From assembly GCF_030063445.1 (NCBI RefSeq), contig NZ_JASITD010000001.1, positions 186,001 to 250,000 of the forward strand: a stretch of DNA of 64,000 nucleotides, in the 5' to 3' direction. A program made the translations under genes and the position numbers. The notes beneath the pieces are model-generated. The model saw nothing but the letters and a program-made list of their open reading frames with translations. It did no database searches and had not been told where the DNA came from. The stretch is from Hymenobacter sp. H14-R3. Lineage in GTDB: Bacteria; Bacteroidota; Bacteroidia; Cytophagales; Hymenobacteraceae. Below, in pieces: positions 24,919 through 34,537 of this stretch (within the stretch, counting starts at the first letter, position 1; every line of letters starts with the position of its first letter).

Positions 24919-26127
24919 CTACTTGCTGAACCGCACCGTGCCGTAGCGCACCTTGATGTTGACGTTGCCCGCGCCGGGTGCCGGCACCCGGCCGCCGTAC
25001 ACGCCCAGCACATCGGCAATGCCCTGGCTGTTTTCGCCCGAGGAGATAACACGGACCTGCTTTTTATCGACCAGCAACTGGCCCTGCTCGGTACTCACAT
25101 CGAAGCGGAAGCTTGGCGTGGCCTCGGCAAACCCCAGCCGGATGGTACTGTAGCCGCCGTCCAGGGTTATCTGGCGGAAGTTGGCGCCCATATCGCGCAC
25201 CTCAAAATCGGGGCAGTAGCGCACGGCCATATCCAGGCCATCGCTCAGCTTACCCACGCTGAAGTGCGAATAGCCCGACGAGCCCCGCAGGGTGTGCACC
25301 GAGCCCAAGGCCACGCCGCCGTATTTGCTGTTCACCGTTAGGTCGTGCACGGTGCCCATGTCCACGTCCGAGTAGTTGGTGCGCAGCTCAATCACTTCGC
25401 CCGCATCGAGGCGCAGGCGGGCGTAGTCGGCCTCGAAGCTGGCCTGCTTGGCGTAGGGTAGCGTGGCATCGCCGTTGGCGATGCGCACCACGTTGCCCGC
25501 GCCGTTGAGGCGGCCGGTGCGCAGCGTGCCGTAATTCACAGTGAATTGGGCCGGGCCCTGCCAATCGCCGACCACCACTACATCGGCAAAAGAAGTAGTA
25601 ACGCGCAGGGCCGTGGTACTAGGCAGCCATACGGTGTAGTTGATTTCGTAGCGGCAGCCCGCGCCGCTACACTTGCCCTTGAGCCCAGGGCCAAACTGCG
25701 AGTTCACGGCCACACCGCCCGTGCGGGCGTCGTAGTCAAGCCACTGCACGCCCAGGCTGCCGAGCAGCTGCTCGGCGCCAAGGGTGGTTTCGGCGCGGGC
25801 AATTAGCTCGGCCTCTACCTTCATTTCGGGCTTGTTCCAAGTGCTTACGCGCACGTGGCCATAGCGGGTATCAAGGGCAAATACTTGCCCCACTTTTGCC
25901 ACCTGAAAGCTGCGGCTGATGCGCCGCCGCTGCTCAATGGGTGGGTTGGCCTGCTCCTGGCTGGGCTGCGGCTGGGCGGCAGGGATATCCTGACTGCTGC
26001 CGCCCACCGGGGCCACATAATAGGTTACCCCCGGTAGGTGCTCGGGCACAGCTTGCCCAAGTGCCACCTGGCACTGCCCCGCAAGGCCTAACACCCCCAT
26101 CAGCACCAGATAGCGGCTAGCGAGCAT
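24919..26127 (-). CDS. Exported beta-rich protein, DUF4097-like
   Basis: A 402-residue protein with a signal peptide (MLASRYLVLMGVLGLAGQC) and a long repetitive beta-strand region. Repeated hydrophobic-polar segments such as NYGTLRTGRLNGAGNVV, NYSDVDMGTVHDLTV and KYGGVALGSVHTLRG suggest a beta-helix like the DUF4097/adhesin-type proteins that often follow anti-sigma factors in Bacteroidota. Its start overlaps the end of the preceding gene by 11 bases, which points to translational coupling. Likely envelope-located; function unknown. Confidence 0.8.
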   Translation of the reverse strand: MLASRYLVLMGVLGLAGQCQVALGQAVPEHLPGVTYYVAPVGGSSQDIPAAQPQPSQEQANPPIEQRRRISRSFQVAKVGQVFALDTRYGHVRVSTWNKPEMKVEAELIARAETTLGAEQLLGSLGVQWLDYDARTGGVAVNSQFGPGLKGKCSGAGCRYEINYTVWLPSTTALRVTTSFADVVVVGDWQGPAQFTVNYGTLRTGRLNGAGNVVRIANGDATLPYAKQASFEADYARLRLDAGEVIELRTNYSDVDMGTVHDLTVNSKYGGVALGSVHTLRGSSGYSHFSVGKLSDGLDMAVRYCPDFEVRDMGANFRQITLDGGYSTIRLGFAEATPSFRFDVSTEQGQLLVDKKQVRVISSGENSQGIADVLGVYGGRVPAPGAGNVNIKVRYGTVRFSK

Positions 26128-26911
26128 TCCGGCGAACAATGTTATCGGCAATACCGCGGCTATCGGCCAGCACGTATTCGCCATTTAGCCCGCCGTTGCC
26201 AGCCAGGGCCGTTTGGTCGTTGCCGTGCAGCTCCAGCTGCCGGTCCAGGATATCGAGCCTGATTTGCAGGTTGCGGTTCATGGCCGTGAGTACTACTTCG
26301 GGCTGGGGGTGGCGGGGCAGCTCGCGCTTAAGCTGCTGGTAGCTTGAATCGAGCCCCACCAGCTCGCGGGCCCATTCGGCCGTGGCGGCCGGGGCCAGCT
26401 GGCCAAGCTGCGTTTTGCGGTCGGTGAGCTGCGCGATGTAGTAGCGCTCCATACCATGCACCGCCGTGTCGAGGCGAACGTCAGCAGTGGTACCACCCTG
26501 GCTGGCGGCCAGCACGGTAGCATCGGTGCCCAGGTAGAGCGCCGCATCGGCGGTAGCAGTGTTCGTAATAGCACTTTGCTCCGTGGCTACGGCGGGGCTA
26601 TGCCTGGTTTTCCAAGCCTCGCCCATGCCAGCGGCAATAACCAGCGCCGCCAGCGCGGCGGCGATGCCGTAGGGCTGCCAGCGCGCAGCTTTTGGCAGGC
26701 GAGTGGCAGGCAGGGGGATTTCGGTAGTAAGCGGCGCAATAAACGTAGCGGGCGCAATGCTCATACGGGGAGTCTCCGCTTCGGCCGGGCTGTCGCTGTG
26801 CAGTTGCTTTTCGAGGGCAGCCCACAGTTCGGGCCGGGGCTCGTGCAGGTCGAAGTCGGCCCGATGCCGCTCCGCGTATTCTTCTAGTGAATGACGATGA
26901 ATAGGTTTCAT
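26117..26911 (-). CDS. Single-pass membrane protein, likely anti-sigma factor
   Basis: A 264-residue protein: an N-terminal cytosolic part (1-80, with EEYAERHRADFDLHEPRPELWAALE), one membrane segment (about 81-97, YGIAAALAALVIAAGMG) and a C-terminal extracytoplasmic helical domain. This topology, and its place directly downstream of an ECF sigma gene, match an anti-sigma regulator that releases the sigma factor on an envelope signal. No zinc-binding HxxxCxxC motif is visible, so it would be of the non-ZAS type. The role is inferred from context. Confidence 0.76.
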   Translation of the reverse strand: MKPIHRHSLEEYAERHRADFDLHEPRPELWAALEKQLHSDSPAEAETPRMSIAPATFIAPLTTEIPLPATRLPKAARWQPYGIAAALAALVIAAGMGEAWKTRHSPAVATEQSAITNTATADAALYLGTDATVLAASQGGTTADVRLDTAVHGMERYYIAQLTDRKTQLGQLAPAATAEWARELVGLDSSYQQLKRELPRHPQPEVVLTAMNRNLQIRLDILDRQLELHGNDQTALAGNGGLNGEYVLADSRGIADNIVRRNAR

Positions 26912-27037
26912 AATAGATAGAGGTCCGCGGTGAAGCGGAATAGCGCATTGAGCGTGAGACTAATACGAGTGTCCCGGCGAACAAAGCTGGTAGCGAGGGT
27001 AGTAAAGAGAAGAACTACTTGTAGGTCAACTACTTAC

Positions 27038-27613
27038 TTAGCTTAAGCCACGCTGCATAGCCAACTCGCGCAGGCGCGTGCGGGCCCGGCTATACTGTGA
27101 TTTTGAGGTAGATTCAGTAATGCCCAGAATACCAGCTATTTCCAGGTGGTCGTAGCCCTCAAGCAGGTATAGCGACAGCACCACGCGGTAGCCGTCGGGC
27201 AACTCCTGAATGCAGCGCCGCAGCACATCGGCGCGGTACTGCTGCTCCTCAGCATCTTCGTGGGCGTGGGTCGATAGTACTTCGGCCGGGGCCGCATCCT
27301 GGTGGAAGTCTTCGAGCGGCACCAACTGCAAGCGCCTTTGCCGCAGGCAGTTAATGCTTTTATTCACCACAATGCGCTTGAGCCAGGCCCCAAACGATGA
27401 GTCGCCCTTGTACCCGCTCAGCTCGCGAAACGCGCTCAGAAAAGACTCCTGCAACACATCCTCCGCCTCAGCGTGGTCGCCGGTAATGCGCAGGGCTGCG
27501 TTGAACATGGCCTTCGAGTAGCGCCGATACAGCTCGGCCTGCGCCTGGCGGTCGTTGACGCGGCACCGCTCCACCAGCGGGGCATTGATGTCGATATACG
27601 CAACGGCTTCCAT
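27038..27613 (-). CDS. ECF-type RNA polymerase sigma factor
   Basis: A 191-residue sigma factor of the ECF group. Region 2 lies at about residues 25-93 (LYRRYSKAMFNAALRITGD... AEDVLQESFLSAFREL) and region 4 at about 133-185 (IQELPDGYRVVLSLYLLEGYDHLEIAGILG, SQYSRARTRLREL). Region 3 is absent, as expected. It heads a minus-strand set with the putative anti-sigma factor, a beta-rich exported protein and a PPC protein, probably one envelope-stress regulon core. ATG at 27613 gives the typical length. The 126 bases between it and the next gene hold nothing I recognise. Confidence 0.93.
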   Translation of the reverse strand: MEAVAYIDINAPLVERCRVNDRQAQAELYRRYSKAMFNAALRITGDHAEAEDVLQESFLSAFRELSGYKGDSSFGAWLKRIVVNKSINCLRQRRLQLVPLEDFHQDAAPAEVLSTHAHEDAEEQQYRADVLRRCIQELPDGYRVVLSLYLLEGYDHLEIAGILGITESTSKSQYSRARTRLRELAMQRGLS

Positions 27614-27714
27614 AGGCAAACTCGGCTTGGGTAAGGCGCAAAGGGCAAGGTTGCCCGCCCAAGCAACCATAGCTAACAGACAATGTGTGCGGGCGCTAGG
27701 TTGCACTAGCCTTA

Positions 27715-30348
27715 TTAAGCCAGTGTTTTATCGTGCTGGTGCAGCAGCCGCACCACTAGGCCGGTCCAGCCGGTTTGGTGGCTGGCCCCCAGCCCGTTGC
27801 CCGTGTCGCCGTCGAAGTACTCGTGAAACAGCAGGTAATCGCGGAAGTGCGGGTCGGTTTGCAGCAGCCCGGCCTGGCCAAAGGCTGGCCGCAGCCCTTC
27901 GGCATTGCGCAGCAGCAGCCGTGCCATGCGCTCAGATAGCGCGTCGGCTACCTGGCTCAAATTGTGCAACTTACCCGAGCCGGTTGGGTATTCTACTGTG
28001 AAAGAGTCGCCGTAATACGAATGAAAACGCTGCAACGACTCTATTATCAAGTAGTTAACCGGAAACCATACTGGCCCACGCCAGTTGGAGTTGCCCCCAA
28101 ACATATCGGAGTCCGACTCTCCCGCCAGATACGCCACCTCGAAAGATGCCTCCTCGGTGTGGTACTCGTAAGGATGCTCCAAATGGTAGCGCGATAGCGA
28201 CCGAATGCCGTAGTCGGAGAGAAACTCCGTCTCGTCGAGCATGCGGGTGAGCACACTATGCAGGCGGCTGCGGCGCATCAGGCTCAGCAGGTGGCGGGCA
28301 CCCTTACCTGGTTCCTGCCAGCGCGATATCAGCTCGGCCAGGTGCGGCCGGTGCTGCACCAGCCACCGCGCTCGCGCCGTAAATTCGGGCACCGCATCGA
28401 GTAATTCATCTTCAAGCACTTCCACAGCAAAAAGCGGAATAAGCCCCACCATCGAGCGAATGCGCAGGCGCGTGCGCGAGTCGTCGGGCATGTGCAGCAC
28501 GTCGTAGTAAAACTGGTCTTGCTCATCCCAGAGGTTAAATTTACCGCCGCCGCCTAGCGTCATAGCGTGGGCGATGTACAGGAAGTGCTCGAAGAACTTA
28601 CTGGCCATTTCCTGGTACACCGGGTTGGTTTTGGCCAGCTCCAAGGCCATCCGCATCAGGTTGAGGGCAAACATGGCCATCCAACTGGTGCCGTCGCTCT
28701 GCTCAATCTTGCCGCCCGTGGGCAGCGGTGCCGAGCGGTCAAACACCCCAATGTTGTCCATCCCCAAAAAGCCGCCCTCGAAGATGTTGCGTTCATCGCG
28801 GTCCTTGCGATTTACCCACCACGTAAACGTCATTACCAGCTTCTGAAAAACGGCTTCCAAAAATGCGTGGTCCCCGACACCACCGTTGAGCTTACGGTCC
28901 ATCTGGTACACGCGCCACGTGGCCCAGGCATGCACCGGCGCGTTCACGTCCTCAAACTTCCACTCGTAAGCCGGCATCTGCCCGTTGGGGTGCAGGTAAC
29001 CATCCTGGCACAGCAGGCGCAGCTGCTGCTTGGCAAAGCTGGCATCCACCATGGCCAGTGGTAGGCAATGAAAAGCCAGGTCCCAGGCCGCATACCACGG
29101 GTACTCCCACTTGTCGGGCATCGAGATAATGTCCGCGTTGTGCAGGTGCCGCCAGGTCGAGTTGCGGCCCTCCTGCCGCGGGCCAGTCGGGGCCGGCCAC
29201 TTGGGGTCACCATCGAGCCACTGGCTCACATCGTAGTAGTAGTACTGCTTGCTCCATAGCATTCCCGCAAATGCCTGGCGCTGCACGGCCCGCGCATCAG
29301 GCTCCGTCACGCTTTCCTGCACGCAGTCATAAAATACATCCGCCTCTTCCTGCCGAGCTCCAAATACTTGGTCGAAATCCACAAACGGGGCCTCGTGTGT
29401 AGGCTGGCTCAGCCGCACGCGCACCACCTGCGCCTCACCCGGCGCAATAGTCAGCACATAATGCGCAGCGGCCTTAGTTCCCCGCTGGGCTGGGTTCACG
29501 GCCTTTAGCCGGCCCGCTACCAGGTAATCGTTAATACCATCCTTGAAGTACGCATCCTCTTTATTAAGCTCATCCGAAAGGTCTGTATTCGTTTCATTAT
29601 CACAGAATAGCAACTCCGTATCCTGGTCGCAATAGAGTTGATATTCACCCAAAGTCGCGTGCTGAGCCTGCACCAGGTTTGCCTGTGGGGTAGTCAGCTC
29701 AGGCCGCCTATCATCATAGCCCCAGGCCCAGGTATTGCGAAACCACAGCTGCGGCAGCACGTGTAGCGTCGCTGCTTCCGGCCCCCGGTTGTGGGCCGTA
29801 ATGCGCACCAGCATATCATCGGGCCCCGCCTTGGCATACTCAACAAACACGTCAAAGTACCGGCTCTCGTCAAAAATGCCGGTATCCAGCAGTTCGTATT
29901 CTGGCTCCAGCCGCGTGCGTGCAGCATTCTGCGCCACCAAATCTTCGTACGGAAAAGCCTGCTGCGGATACTTATACAGCATTTTCATATACGAGTGCGT
30001 GGGCGTACTATCCAAGTAGTAGTACTGCTCCTTCACGTCCTCGCCGTGGTTGCCCTGCCCGTTGGTGAGGCCAAACAGCCGCTCCTTCAGCTGCGCGTCA
30101 ACGCCGTTCCACAAGCCCACCGAGAAGCACAGCCGCTGCTGGTCGTCGCTCAAGCCCGCCAGCCCTTCCTCGCCCCACCGGTAGGCGTAGGAGCGTGCCA
30201 TGTCGTGGGTGATAAAGTCCCAGGCATTGCTATCAGGGCTGTAATCTTCGCGCACAGTACCCCACTGCCGCTCAGTCAGATAGGGGCCGAACTTCCGCCA
30301 ATCAGCAGTCTTGTTATTGGCTTCCGCCAAGCGTCGTTGCTCTTCCAT
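27715..30348 (-). CDS. GH63/MGH1-like glycoside hydrolase
   Basis: An 877-residue cytosolic enzyme (no signal peptide) resembling the MGH1-like/GH63 group that includes mannosylglycerate hydrolases and yeast processing glucosidase relatives. The start EEQRRLAEANNKTADWRKFGPYLTERQWGTVREDYS is typical, and the central (alpha/alpha)6-type region shows repeated Trp-rich segments such as KWEYPWYAAWDLAFHCLPLAMVD and NSNWRGPVWFPVNYLIIESLQ near the C-terminus. The substrate is unknown; release of glucose or mannose from glycosides or a compatible solute is a family-based guess. Start ATG 30348 is preferred to an upstream TTG. Confidence 0.88.
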   Translation of the reverse strand: MEEQRRLAEANNKTADWRKFGPYLTERQWGTVREDYSPDSNAWDFITHDMARSYAYRWGEEGLAGLSDDQQRLCFSVGLWNGVDAQLKERLFGLTNGQGNHGEDVKEQYYYLDSTPTHSYMKMLYKYPQQAFPYEDLVAQNAARTRLEPEYELLDTGIFDESRYFDVFVEYAKAGPDDMLVRITAHNRGPEAATLHVLPQLWFRNTWAWGYDDRRPELTTPQANLVQAQHATLGEYQLYCDQDTELLFCDNETNTDLSDELNKEDAYFKDGINDYLVAGRLKAVNPAQRGTKAAAHYVLTIAPGEAQVVRVRLSQPTHEAPFVDFDQVFGARQEEADVFYDCVQESVTEPDARAVQRQAFAGMLWSKQYYYYDVSQWLDGDPKWPAPTGPRQEGRNSTWRHLHNADIISMPDKWEYPWYAAWDLAFHCLPLAMVDASFAKQQLRLLCQDGYLHPNGQMPAYEWKFEDVNAPVHAWATWRVYQMDRKLNGGVGDHAFLEAVFQKLVMTFTWWVNRKDRDERNIFEGGFLGMDNIGVFDRSAPLPTGGKIEQSDGTSWMAMFALNLMRMALELAKTNPVYQEMASKFFEHFLYIAHAMTLGGGGKFNLWDEQDQFYYDVLHMPDDSRTRLRIRSMVGLIPLFAVEVLEDELLDAVPEFTARARWLVQHRPHLAELISRWQEPGKGARHLLSLMRRSRLHSVLTRMLDETEFLSDYGIRSLSRYHLEHPYEYHTEEASFEVAYLAGESDSDMFGGNSNWRGPVWFPVNYLIIESLQRFHSYYGDSFTVEYPTGSGKLHNLSQVADALSERMARLLLRNAEGLRPAFGQAGLLQTDPHFRDYLLFHEYFDGDTGNGLGASHQTGWTGLVVRLLHQHDKTLA

Positions 30349-30532
30349 GCTAGTAATCAATCTAAAATCCGGTTAGCCCACCAACCGTTAATCAACCGCC
30401 CATCACCCGCCAACGTAGTAGGTGCCATGGTAGTAAGCGTACTCATACATACTTCTCACGCATCCCACAGTTACCCTAGCAGCAGCAAACATTACAAAAG
30501 ATGCCCTACTGCCAGCCACTATTCACGCAAAA
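30349..30532. other. Intergenic stretch upstream of the glycoside hydrolase
   Basis: These 184 bases hold no recognisable gene, promoter box or repeat. They separate the glycoside hydrolase from the terminator of the ribosomal cluster; both lie on the minus strand. Confidence 0.5.
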
Positions 30533-30562
30533 AGGGGGATGCGCCTTGCGACGCATCCCCCT
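30533..30562 (-). terminator. Intrinsic terminator of rplQ
   Basis: An 11-bp GC-rich stem (30533-30543 against 30552-30562) on the minus strand is followed by TTTTTGCG. It starts 18 bases beyond the rplQ stop codon and marks the end of the large ribosomal block. Confidence 0.9.
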
Positions 30563-30580
30563 CTCACAAATTTAGCTAAC

Positions 30581-31171
30581 TTACTCAGCTTTAGCAGCCT
30601 CCTCACGGGTTTCACCGTTAGTCAACGTCTCCGTAGTAGTATCAGCTGGAGCTTCCTGCGTAGTGGTAGCAGCCGGAGCGTCCGAAGTAACTTCGACAGC
30701 CGACGTAACAGCTTCGTTATCAGCGCCTTCAGCCTTGCCACCACGGCGGCGCGAGCGGCGCGTAGTGGTCGATTTAGCTTCCGTGGCGTTCTTGGCTTCG
30801 AGCATCGTCTCGTTGAAGTCAACCAACTCAATAATGCACATATCAGCATTGTCACCGGCGCGGGTGGCGCTCAGCTTCAGAATGCGGGTATAGCCACCGG
30901 GGCGGTTAGCAATACGGCCAGCAATCTCGCCGTACAGCTCCTTCAGGCTCACCTTGCTTTGCAGCGTGGCGAATACTGTCCGGCGCGAGTGCGTCGTATC
31001 GTCCTTCGCCTTGGTCAGTAGGGGCTCAATGTACTTACGCAAGGCCTTTGCTTTAGCAACCGTAGTGGTTACGCGCTTATGCATAATCAGCGACGAAGCC
31101 ATGTTCGATAGCATCGCGTGACGGTGGGCGGTAGTACGGCCCAAGTGGTTGATTTTCTTACCGTGTCTCAT
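30581..31171 (-). CDS. rplQ: 50S ribosomal protein L17 with long C-terminal tail
   Basis: A 196-residue L17. The conserved part (residues 1 to about 120) begins [21 protein letters not shown] and lies near the exit tunnel in known ribosomes. An added tail of roughly 75 residues, first basic ([17 protein letters not shown]) and then Ala/Thr/Glu-rich, is longer than in E. coli L17 (127 residues). It is downstream of rpoA but separated from it by a terminator, so part of its expression may come from read-through or its own promoter. Confidence 0.96.
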   Translation of the reverse strand: MRHGKKINHLGRTTAHRHAMLSNMASSLIMHKRVTTTVAKAKALRKYIEPLLTKAKDDTTHSRRTVFATLQSKVSLKELYGEIAGRIANRPGGYTRILKLSATRAGDNADMCIIELVDFNETMLEAKNATEAKSTTTRRSRRRGGKAEGADNEAVTSAVEVTSDAPAATTTQEAPADTTTETLTNGETREEAAKAE

Positions 31172-31282
31172 CGGACAAATTGGTTAAATGCTACGCTTGC
31201 GGACCAGGACCACGGCGGGTCGCGAGAACCTCATTAGAACCCTAATCCCTAGGGCGCGGCGGGTTATTGAAAGGGTGTTTAT

Positions 31283-31334
31283 AAAAAATTACTGGCTACC
31301 AATTTCCTCAAGTGAGAAATTCAGCAGCCAGTAA
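31283..31334 (-). terminator. Terminator or attenuator between rpoA and rplQ
   Basis: On the minus strand a stem TTACTGGCT/AGCCAGTAA (31334-31326 with 31297-31289) encloses an inner AATTTC/GAAATT stem and is followed by TTTTTTAT. It begins 12 bases past the rpoA stop codon and would reduce transcription into rplQ. Confidence 0.8.
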
Positions 31335-31345
31335 CATAGGCTTTT

Positions 31346-32335
31346 CTAGTCTTCGTCCAAGCGGTATTTGCCGAGGTCCATCCCGAAGTGCAGACCCTTT
31401 TCTTCCACAAGGTTCTCCAACTCCGTGAGGCTTTTCTTACCGAAATTGCGGAATTTCATCATGTCAGCCATGTCGAGTTGTACCAACTCGCCCAGCGTCT
31501 TGATATCGGCCGCCTTCAGGCAGTTGTAAGCCCGCACCGAAAGATCCATCTCGCCGAGCGATGTTTTCAGCACCTTGCGCATGGCCAGCGTCTCCTCATC
31601 AATCGGCTCAGCTACGGCCGGGCGGTTACCGCTCAACTGTATCGTGCTGTCCGAGAACAGCATGAAATGCTGAATCAGGATGTTAGCGGCACCTTTCAGC
31701 GCCTCTTCCGGATGAATTGAACCGTCAGTTTGAATCTCGATAAGCAAACGCTCATAGTCAGTCTTCTGCTCTACGCGCGTGTTCTCAATGCTATACTTTA
31801 CGTTCTTAATGGGCGTGTAGATAGCATCAATCGCGATTTGACCAAAAACCTGGTCGGTCGGCTTGTTCTCATCGGCCGGTACGTAGCCACGACCACGCGC
31901 AATGGTGAACTCAAACTCCAACTCCTTAGCGGGGTCGAGGTTGCAGATAACCATTTTGGGATTCAGAATCTGGAAACCCACGGCAAACTTGCCGATGTCA
32001 CCAGCCGAGAACGTGTCCTGCCCGCTGATACGCACCGTAATCTTGTCCTCGATGGCGTCGCTGATTTTCTTGAAGCGCACCTGCTTGAGGTTCAGAATGA
32101 TTTCGGACATGTCCTCAATCACCCCTTCAATCGTCGAAAATTCGTGCAGCACCGAAGTCGTGCGCACCGACGTAATGGCGAAGCCCTCCAACGACGAAAG
32201 CAGAATGCGACGTAGCGCGTTCCCAATCGTAACGCCGTAGCCCTTCTCCAGAGGCTTGAATTCAAACGTTCCGGTAAAGTCGTCGGATTTCTCCATCACT
32301 ACTTTCTCCGGCATCTGAAAAGCTAAGATTGACAT
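31346..32335 (-). CDS. rpoA: RNA polymerase alpha subunit
   Basis: A 329-residue alpha subunit. The N-terminal domain (1 to about 230) dimerises and starts core assembly, with [20 protein letters not shown]; the C-terminal domain (about 250-329) shows the conserved [20 protein letters not shown] and [24 protein letters not shown] helices that touch UP elements and activators. It follows rpsD with a 193-base gap that contains hairpins, which suggests an extra regulatory or processing site. Confidence 0.98.
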   Translation of the reverse strand: MSILAFQMPEKVVMEKSDDFTGTFEFKPLEKGYGVTIGNALRRILLSSLEGFAITSVRTTSVLHEFSTIEGVIEDMSEIILNLKQVRFKKISDAIEDKITVRISGQDTFSAGDIGKFAVGFQILNPKMVICNLDPAKELEFEFTIARGRGYVPADENKPTDQVFGQIAIDAIYTPIKNVKYSIENTRVEQKTDYERLLIEIQTDGSIHPEEALKGAANILIQHFMLFSDSTIQLSGNRPAVAEPIDEETLAMRKVLKTSLGEMDLSVRAYNCLKAADIKTLGELVQLDMADMMKFRNFGKKSLTELENLVEEKGLHFGMDLGKYRLDED

Positions 32336-32365
32336 ATGTGGGGCAGTTAATTATGTAACGGGAAA

Positions 32366-32509
32366 AGCAAGCCCGAAGCTTGCTTAGTACTTGGTAGCCA
32401 AATAGAACCGTAAGCAGGCTCGTTTAGTGTCGCTTGGGCCGCGCTCTCACAAGCTAACTCCAGCGATACCGGCTTAGCACAAATGCGGCCCGAACAATGT
32501 CCGGGCCGC
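32366..32509 (-). other. Two hairpins between rpsD and rpoA
   Basis: A strong stem GCGGCCCG/CGGGCCGC lies at 32485-32509, just after the rpsD stop, with only a weak ATTTG tail. A second stem AAGCAAG/CTTGCTT is at 32366-32383, before the rpoA start. They may be mRNA processing or attenuation sites. Confidence 0.55.
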
Positions 32510-32528
32510 ACCAAGTGCCAATCTATTA

Positions 32529-33134
32529 TTACTTCGAATACAATTCGACGATGAGCTGCTCCGTGATTTTCTCCGGAATCAACTCACGCGACGGCATGTT
32601 GGTGAAAACACCCAACATCTCTTTACCATCCCACTCCAGCCATGAGAACTGGCGCGAGTTGCGCACCGTCAGGTTGGTAGTAATAGCCTCAAGCGACTTA
32701 GACTTCTCACGCACACCTACTTGGTCGCCAGCACGCAGCTTGTACGAAGGGATATTTACCACCTCACCGTTCACCGTAATGTGCTTATGCGACACCAACT
32801 GGCGCGCAGCACGACGCGTGCTAGCGATGCCCAAACGGTACACTACATTGTCAAGGCGCGACTCCAACAAGCCAAGCAGGTTATCACCGGTGATACCGGG
32901 CAATACTGCGGCCTTATGGAAGAGGTTCTCGAACTGCTTTTCAAGCACACCGTACATGTACTTTACTTTCTGCTTCTCCATCAACTGCACGGAGTACTCA
33001 GACTGCTTCTTTCGGCGGCCGCGGCCGTGCTGGCCAGGGGGGTAATTCTTTTTGTTGAGTGCCTTGCTTGGACCGAAAATCGGCTCCGAAAAGCGACGGG
33101 CAATTTTGGCGGTAGGGCCAGTATAACGTGCCAT
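32529..33134 (-). CDS. rpsD: 30S ribosomal protein S4
   Basis: A 201-residue S4, a primary 16S rRNA binder that nucleates the 30S body. The S4 RNA-binding domain lies at about residues 90-155 ([38 protein letters not shown]). The N-terminus lacks the zinc-binding cysteines found in some lineages. It belongs to the rpmJ-rpsM-rpsK-rpsD-rpoA run; in E. coli S4 represses this operon, and the same may hold here, but no matching structure was verified. Confidence 0.98.
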   Translation of the reverse strand: MARYTGPTAKIARRFSEPIFGPSKALNKKNYPPGQHGRGRRKKQSEYSVQLMEKQKVKYMYGVLEKQFENLFHKAAVLPGITGDNLLGLLESRLDNVVYRLGIASTRRAARQLVSHKHITVNGEVVNIPSYKLRAGDQVGVREKSKSLEAITTNLTVRNSRQFSWLEWDGKEMLGVFTNMPSRELIPEKITEQLIVELYSK

Positions 33135-33160
33135 GGGATAGTGCTAACAGAAGTGAAAAA

Positions 33161-33553
33161 TCAAACGCGACGACGCTTAGGAGGGCGGCAGCCGTTGTGC
33201 GGCAGCGGCGTCACGTCGCGAATGGTCGTCACTTCAATGCCCACGTTACCGAGTGCGCGGATGGCCGACTCACGGCCAGCACCCGGACCCTTTACAAAAA
33301 TTTCGGCTTTGCGCATGCCCAAATCGTGAGCTACTTTGCCGCAATCCGTAGCTGCCATCTGGGCCGCGTAAGGAGTGTTTTTCTTAGAACCGCGGAAACC
33401 CATTTTACCAGCAGAAGCCCAGGAAATAACCTGGCCGTTGGAATTGGTTACCGAGATGATAATATTATTGAAGGAAGCGCGAATGTGGACTTGGCCCACC
33501 TGCTCTACTACGACAAGCCGCTTTTTGGCTTTGTCTTTTCTTTTTTGTGCCAT
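33161..33553 (-). CDS. rpsK: 30S ribosomal protein S11
   Basis: A 130-residue S11, part of the 30S platform near the E site. Conserved segments are [30 protein letters not shown] and the C-terminal [17 protein letters not shown]. It sits 26 bases before rpsD and is preceded by a 130-base gap with a hairpin. Confidence 0.98.
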   Translation of the reverse strand: MAQKRKDKAKKRLVVVEQVGQVHIRASFNNIIISVTNSNGQVISWASAGKMGFRGSKKNTPYAAQMAATDCGKVAHDLGMRKAEIFVKGPGAGRESAIRALGNVGIEVTTIRDVTPLPHNGCRPPKRRRV

Positions 33554-33598
33554 TTAGTTATCGCTAAAACACGGCAGGTGTTAGCGCCTTTGGCGAAT

Positions 33599-33653
33599 CA
33601 GGAGTTGTGAGATTTGAATTTCCTTTCGGTCTATCTAAACCTCACAGCTCCTG
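33599..33653 (-). other. Hairpin between rpsM and rpsK
   Basis: CAGGAGTTGTGAG (from 33599) pairs almost fully with CTCACAGCTCCTG (to 33653). There is no T-run, so it looks like a processing or regulatory stem and not a terminator. A smaller stem near 33563-33585 lies beside it. Confidence 0.6.
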
Positions 33654-33683
33654 GTCCCCTTCAGGGCTGATTGCCGCTATTGA

Positions 33684-34061
33684 TTATTTCGTTGCTTTCT
33701 TCTTGCCAGCCACAGTCTTGCGCTTGCCCTTACGGGTACGCGAGTTGTTTTTGGTGTGCTGGCCGCGCACTGGCAGGCCTTTGCGGTGACGCAGACCACG
33801 ATAGCAGCCAATATCCATCAGACGCTTGATGTTGAGCTGAATTTCCGAACGCAGTGCGCCTTCGGTTTTATGCTCAGCGGCAATGATGCTACGCACCTCA
33901 CCAGCTTCAGCCTCAGTCCAATCCTTTACTTTTTTGTTGGCTTCAATGCCAGCTTTAGCAAGAATTTTAACCGAGTTGCTCCGGCCAATGCCGAAAATGT
34001 AAGTCAGGGCGATTTCGCCGCGCTTGTTGTCCGGGATGTCTACCCCTGCGATACGAGCCAT
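33684..34061 (-). CDS. rpsM: 30S ribosomal protein S13
   Basis: A 125-residue S13 of the 30S head that contacts the P-site tRNA and bridges to the large subunit. It starts [27 protein letters not shown] and ends in the basic tail [20 protein letters not shown] longer in-frame start at 34100 is rejected because the conserved N-terminus begins at 34061. Confidence 0.97.
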   Translation of the reverse strand: MARIAGVDIPDNKRGEIALTYIFGIGRSNSVKILAKAGIEANKKVKDWTEAEAGEVRSIIAAEHKTEGALRSEIQLNIKRLMDIGCYRGLRHRKGLPVRGQHTKNNSRTRKGKRKTVAGKKKATK

Positions 34062-34174
34062 AGTGGTTGTATGATGTTTGCGGACCAGAAAGCCCGGCAA
34101 CGGCTTGGAAGGCGACTCAGCGACAAAAAGTTCGTTAAGTCAGTACCCAAGGCTCCGGGTTTCTGAAAATTGAT

Positions 34175-34291
34175 TTAGCCCTGACGCTGTTTGAAGCGGG
34201 GATTCTTCTTGTTGATAACGTAGAGTTTGCCGTTGCGACGGATGATTTTGCAATCAACGCTACGTTTCTTCACCGAGGTTTTTACTTTCAT
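34175..34291 (-). CDS. rpmJ: 50S ribosomal protein L36
   Basis: A 38-residue protein, [20 protein letters not shown] followed by [18 protein letters not shown], which is the L36 pattern. Only one of the four zinc-ligand positions is Cys (Cys14), so this is the zinc-free type of L36. It lies between infA and rpsM, its standard place. Confidence 0.95.
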   Translation of the reverse strand: MKVKTSVKKRSVDCKIIRRNGKLYVINKKNPRFKQRQG

Positions 34292-34313
34292 GACCTTGAA
34301 AAGAACGAAAAAA

Positions 34314-34532
34314 TTACTTGTAACGATATTTGATGCGTCCCTTTGACAAGTCATAGGGCGACATCTCTAGTTTCACCTTGTCGCCGGGCAGAATCTTGAT
34401 GTAGTGCATCCGCATCTTACCCGAGATGTGGGCAATTAGCTGATGCCCGTTTTCCAATTCCACGCGGAACATGGCGTTGGACAGGGCTTCGAGGATGGTA
34501 CCGTCCTGCTCGATGGAGGCTTGTTTTGCCAT
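34314..34532 (-). CDS. infA: Translation initiation factor IF-1
   Basis: A 72-residue OB-fold protein that binds the 30S A site during initiation with IF-2 and IF-3. The conserved [21 protein letters not shown] and [22 protein letters not shown] segments are present, and the length is standard. It follows map after only five bases. Confidence 0.97.
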   Translation of the reverse strand: MAKQASIEQDGTILEALSNAMFRVELENGHQLIAHISGKMRMHYIKILPGDKVKLEMSPYDLSKGRIKYRYK

Positions 34533-34537
34533 AGGGG

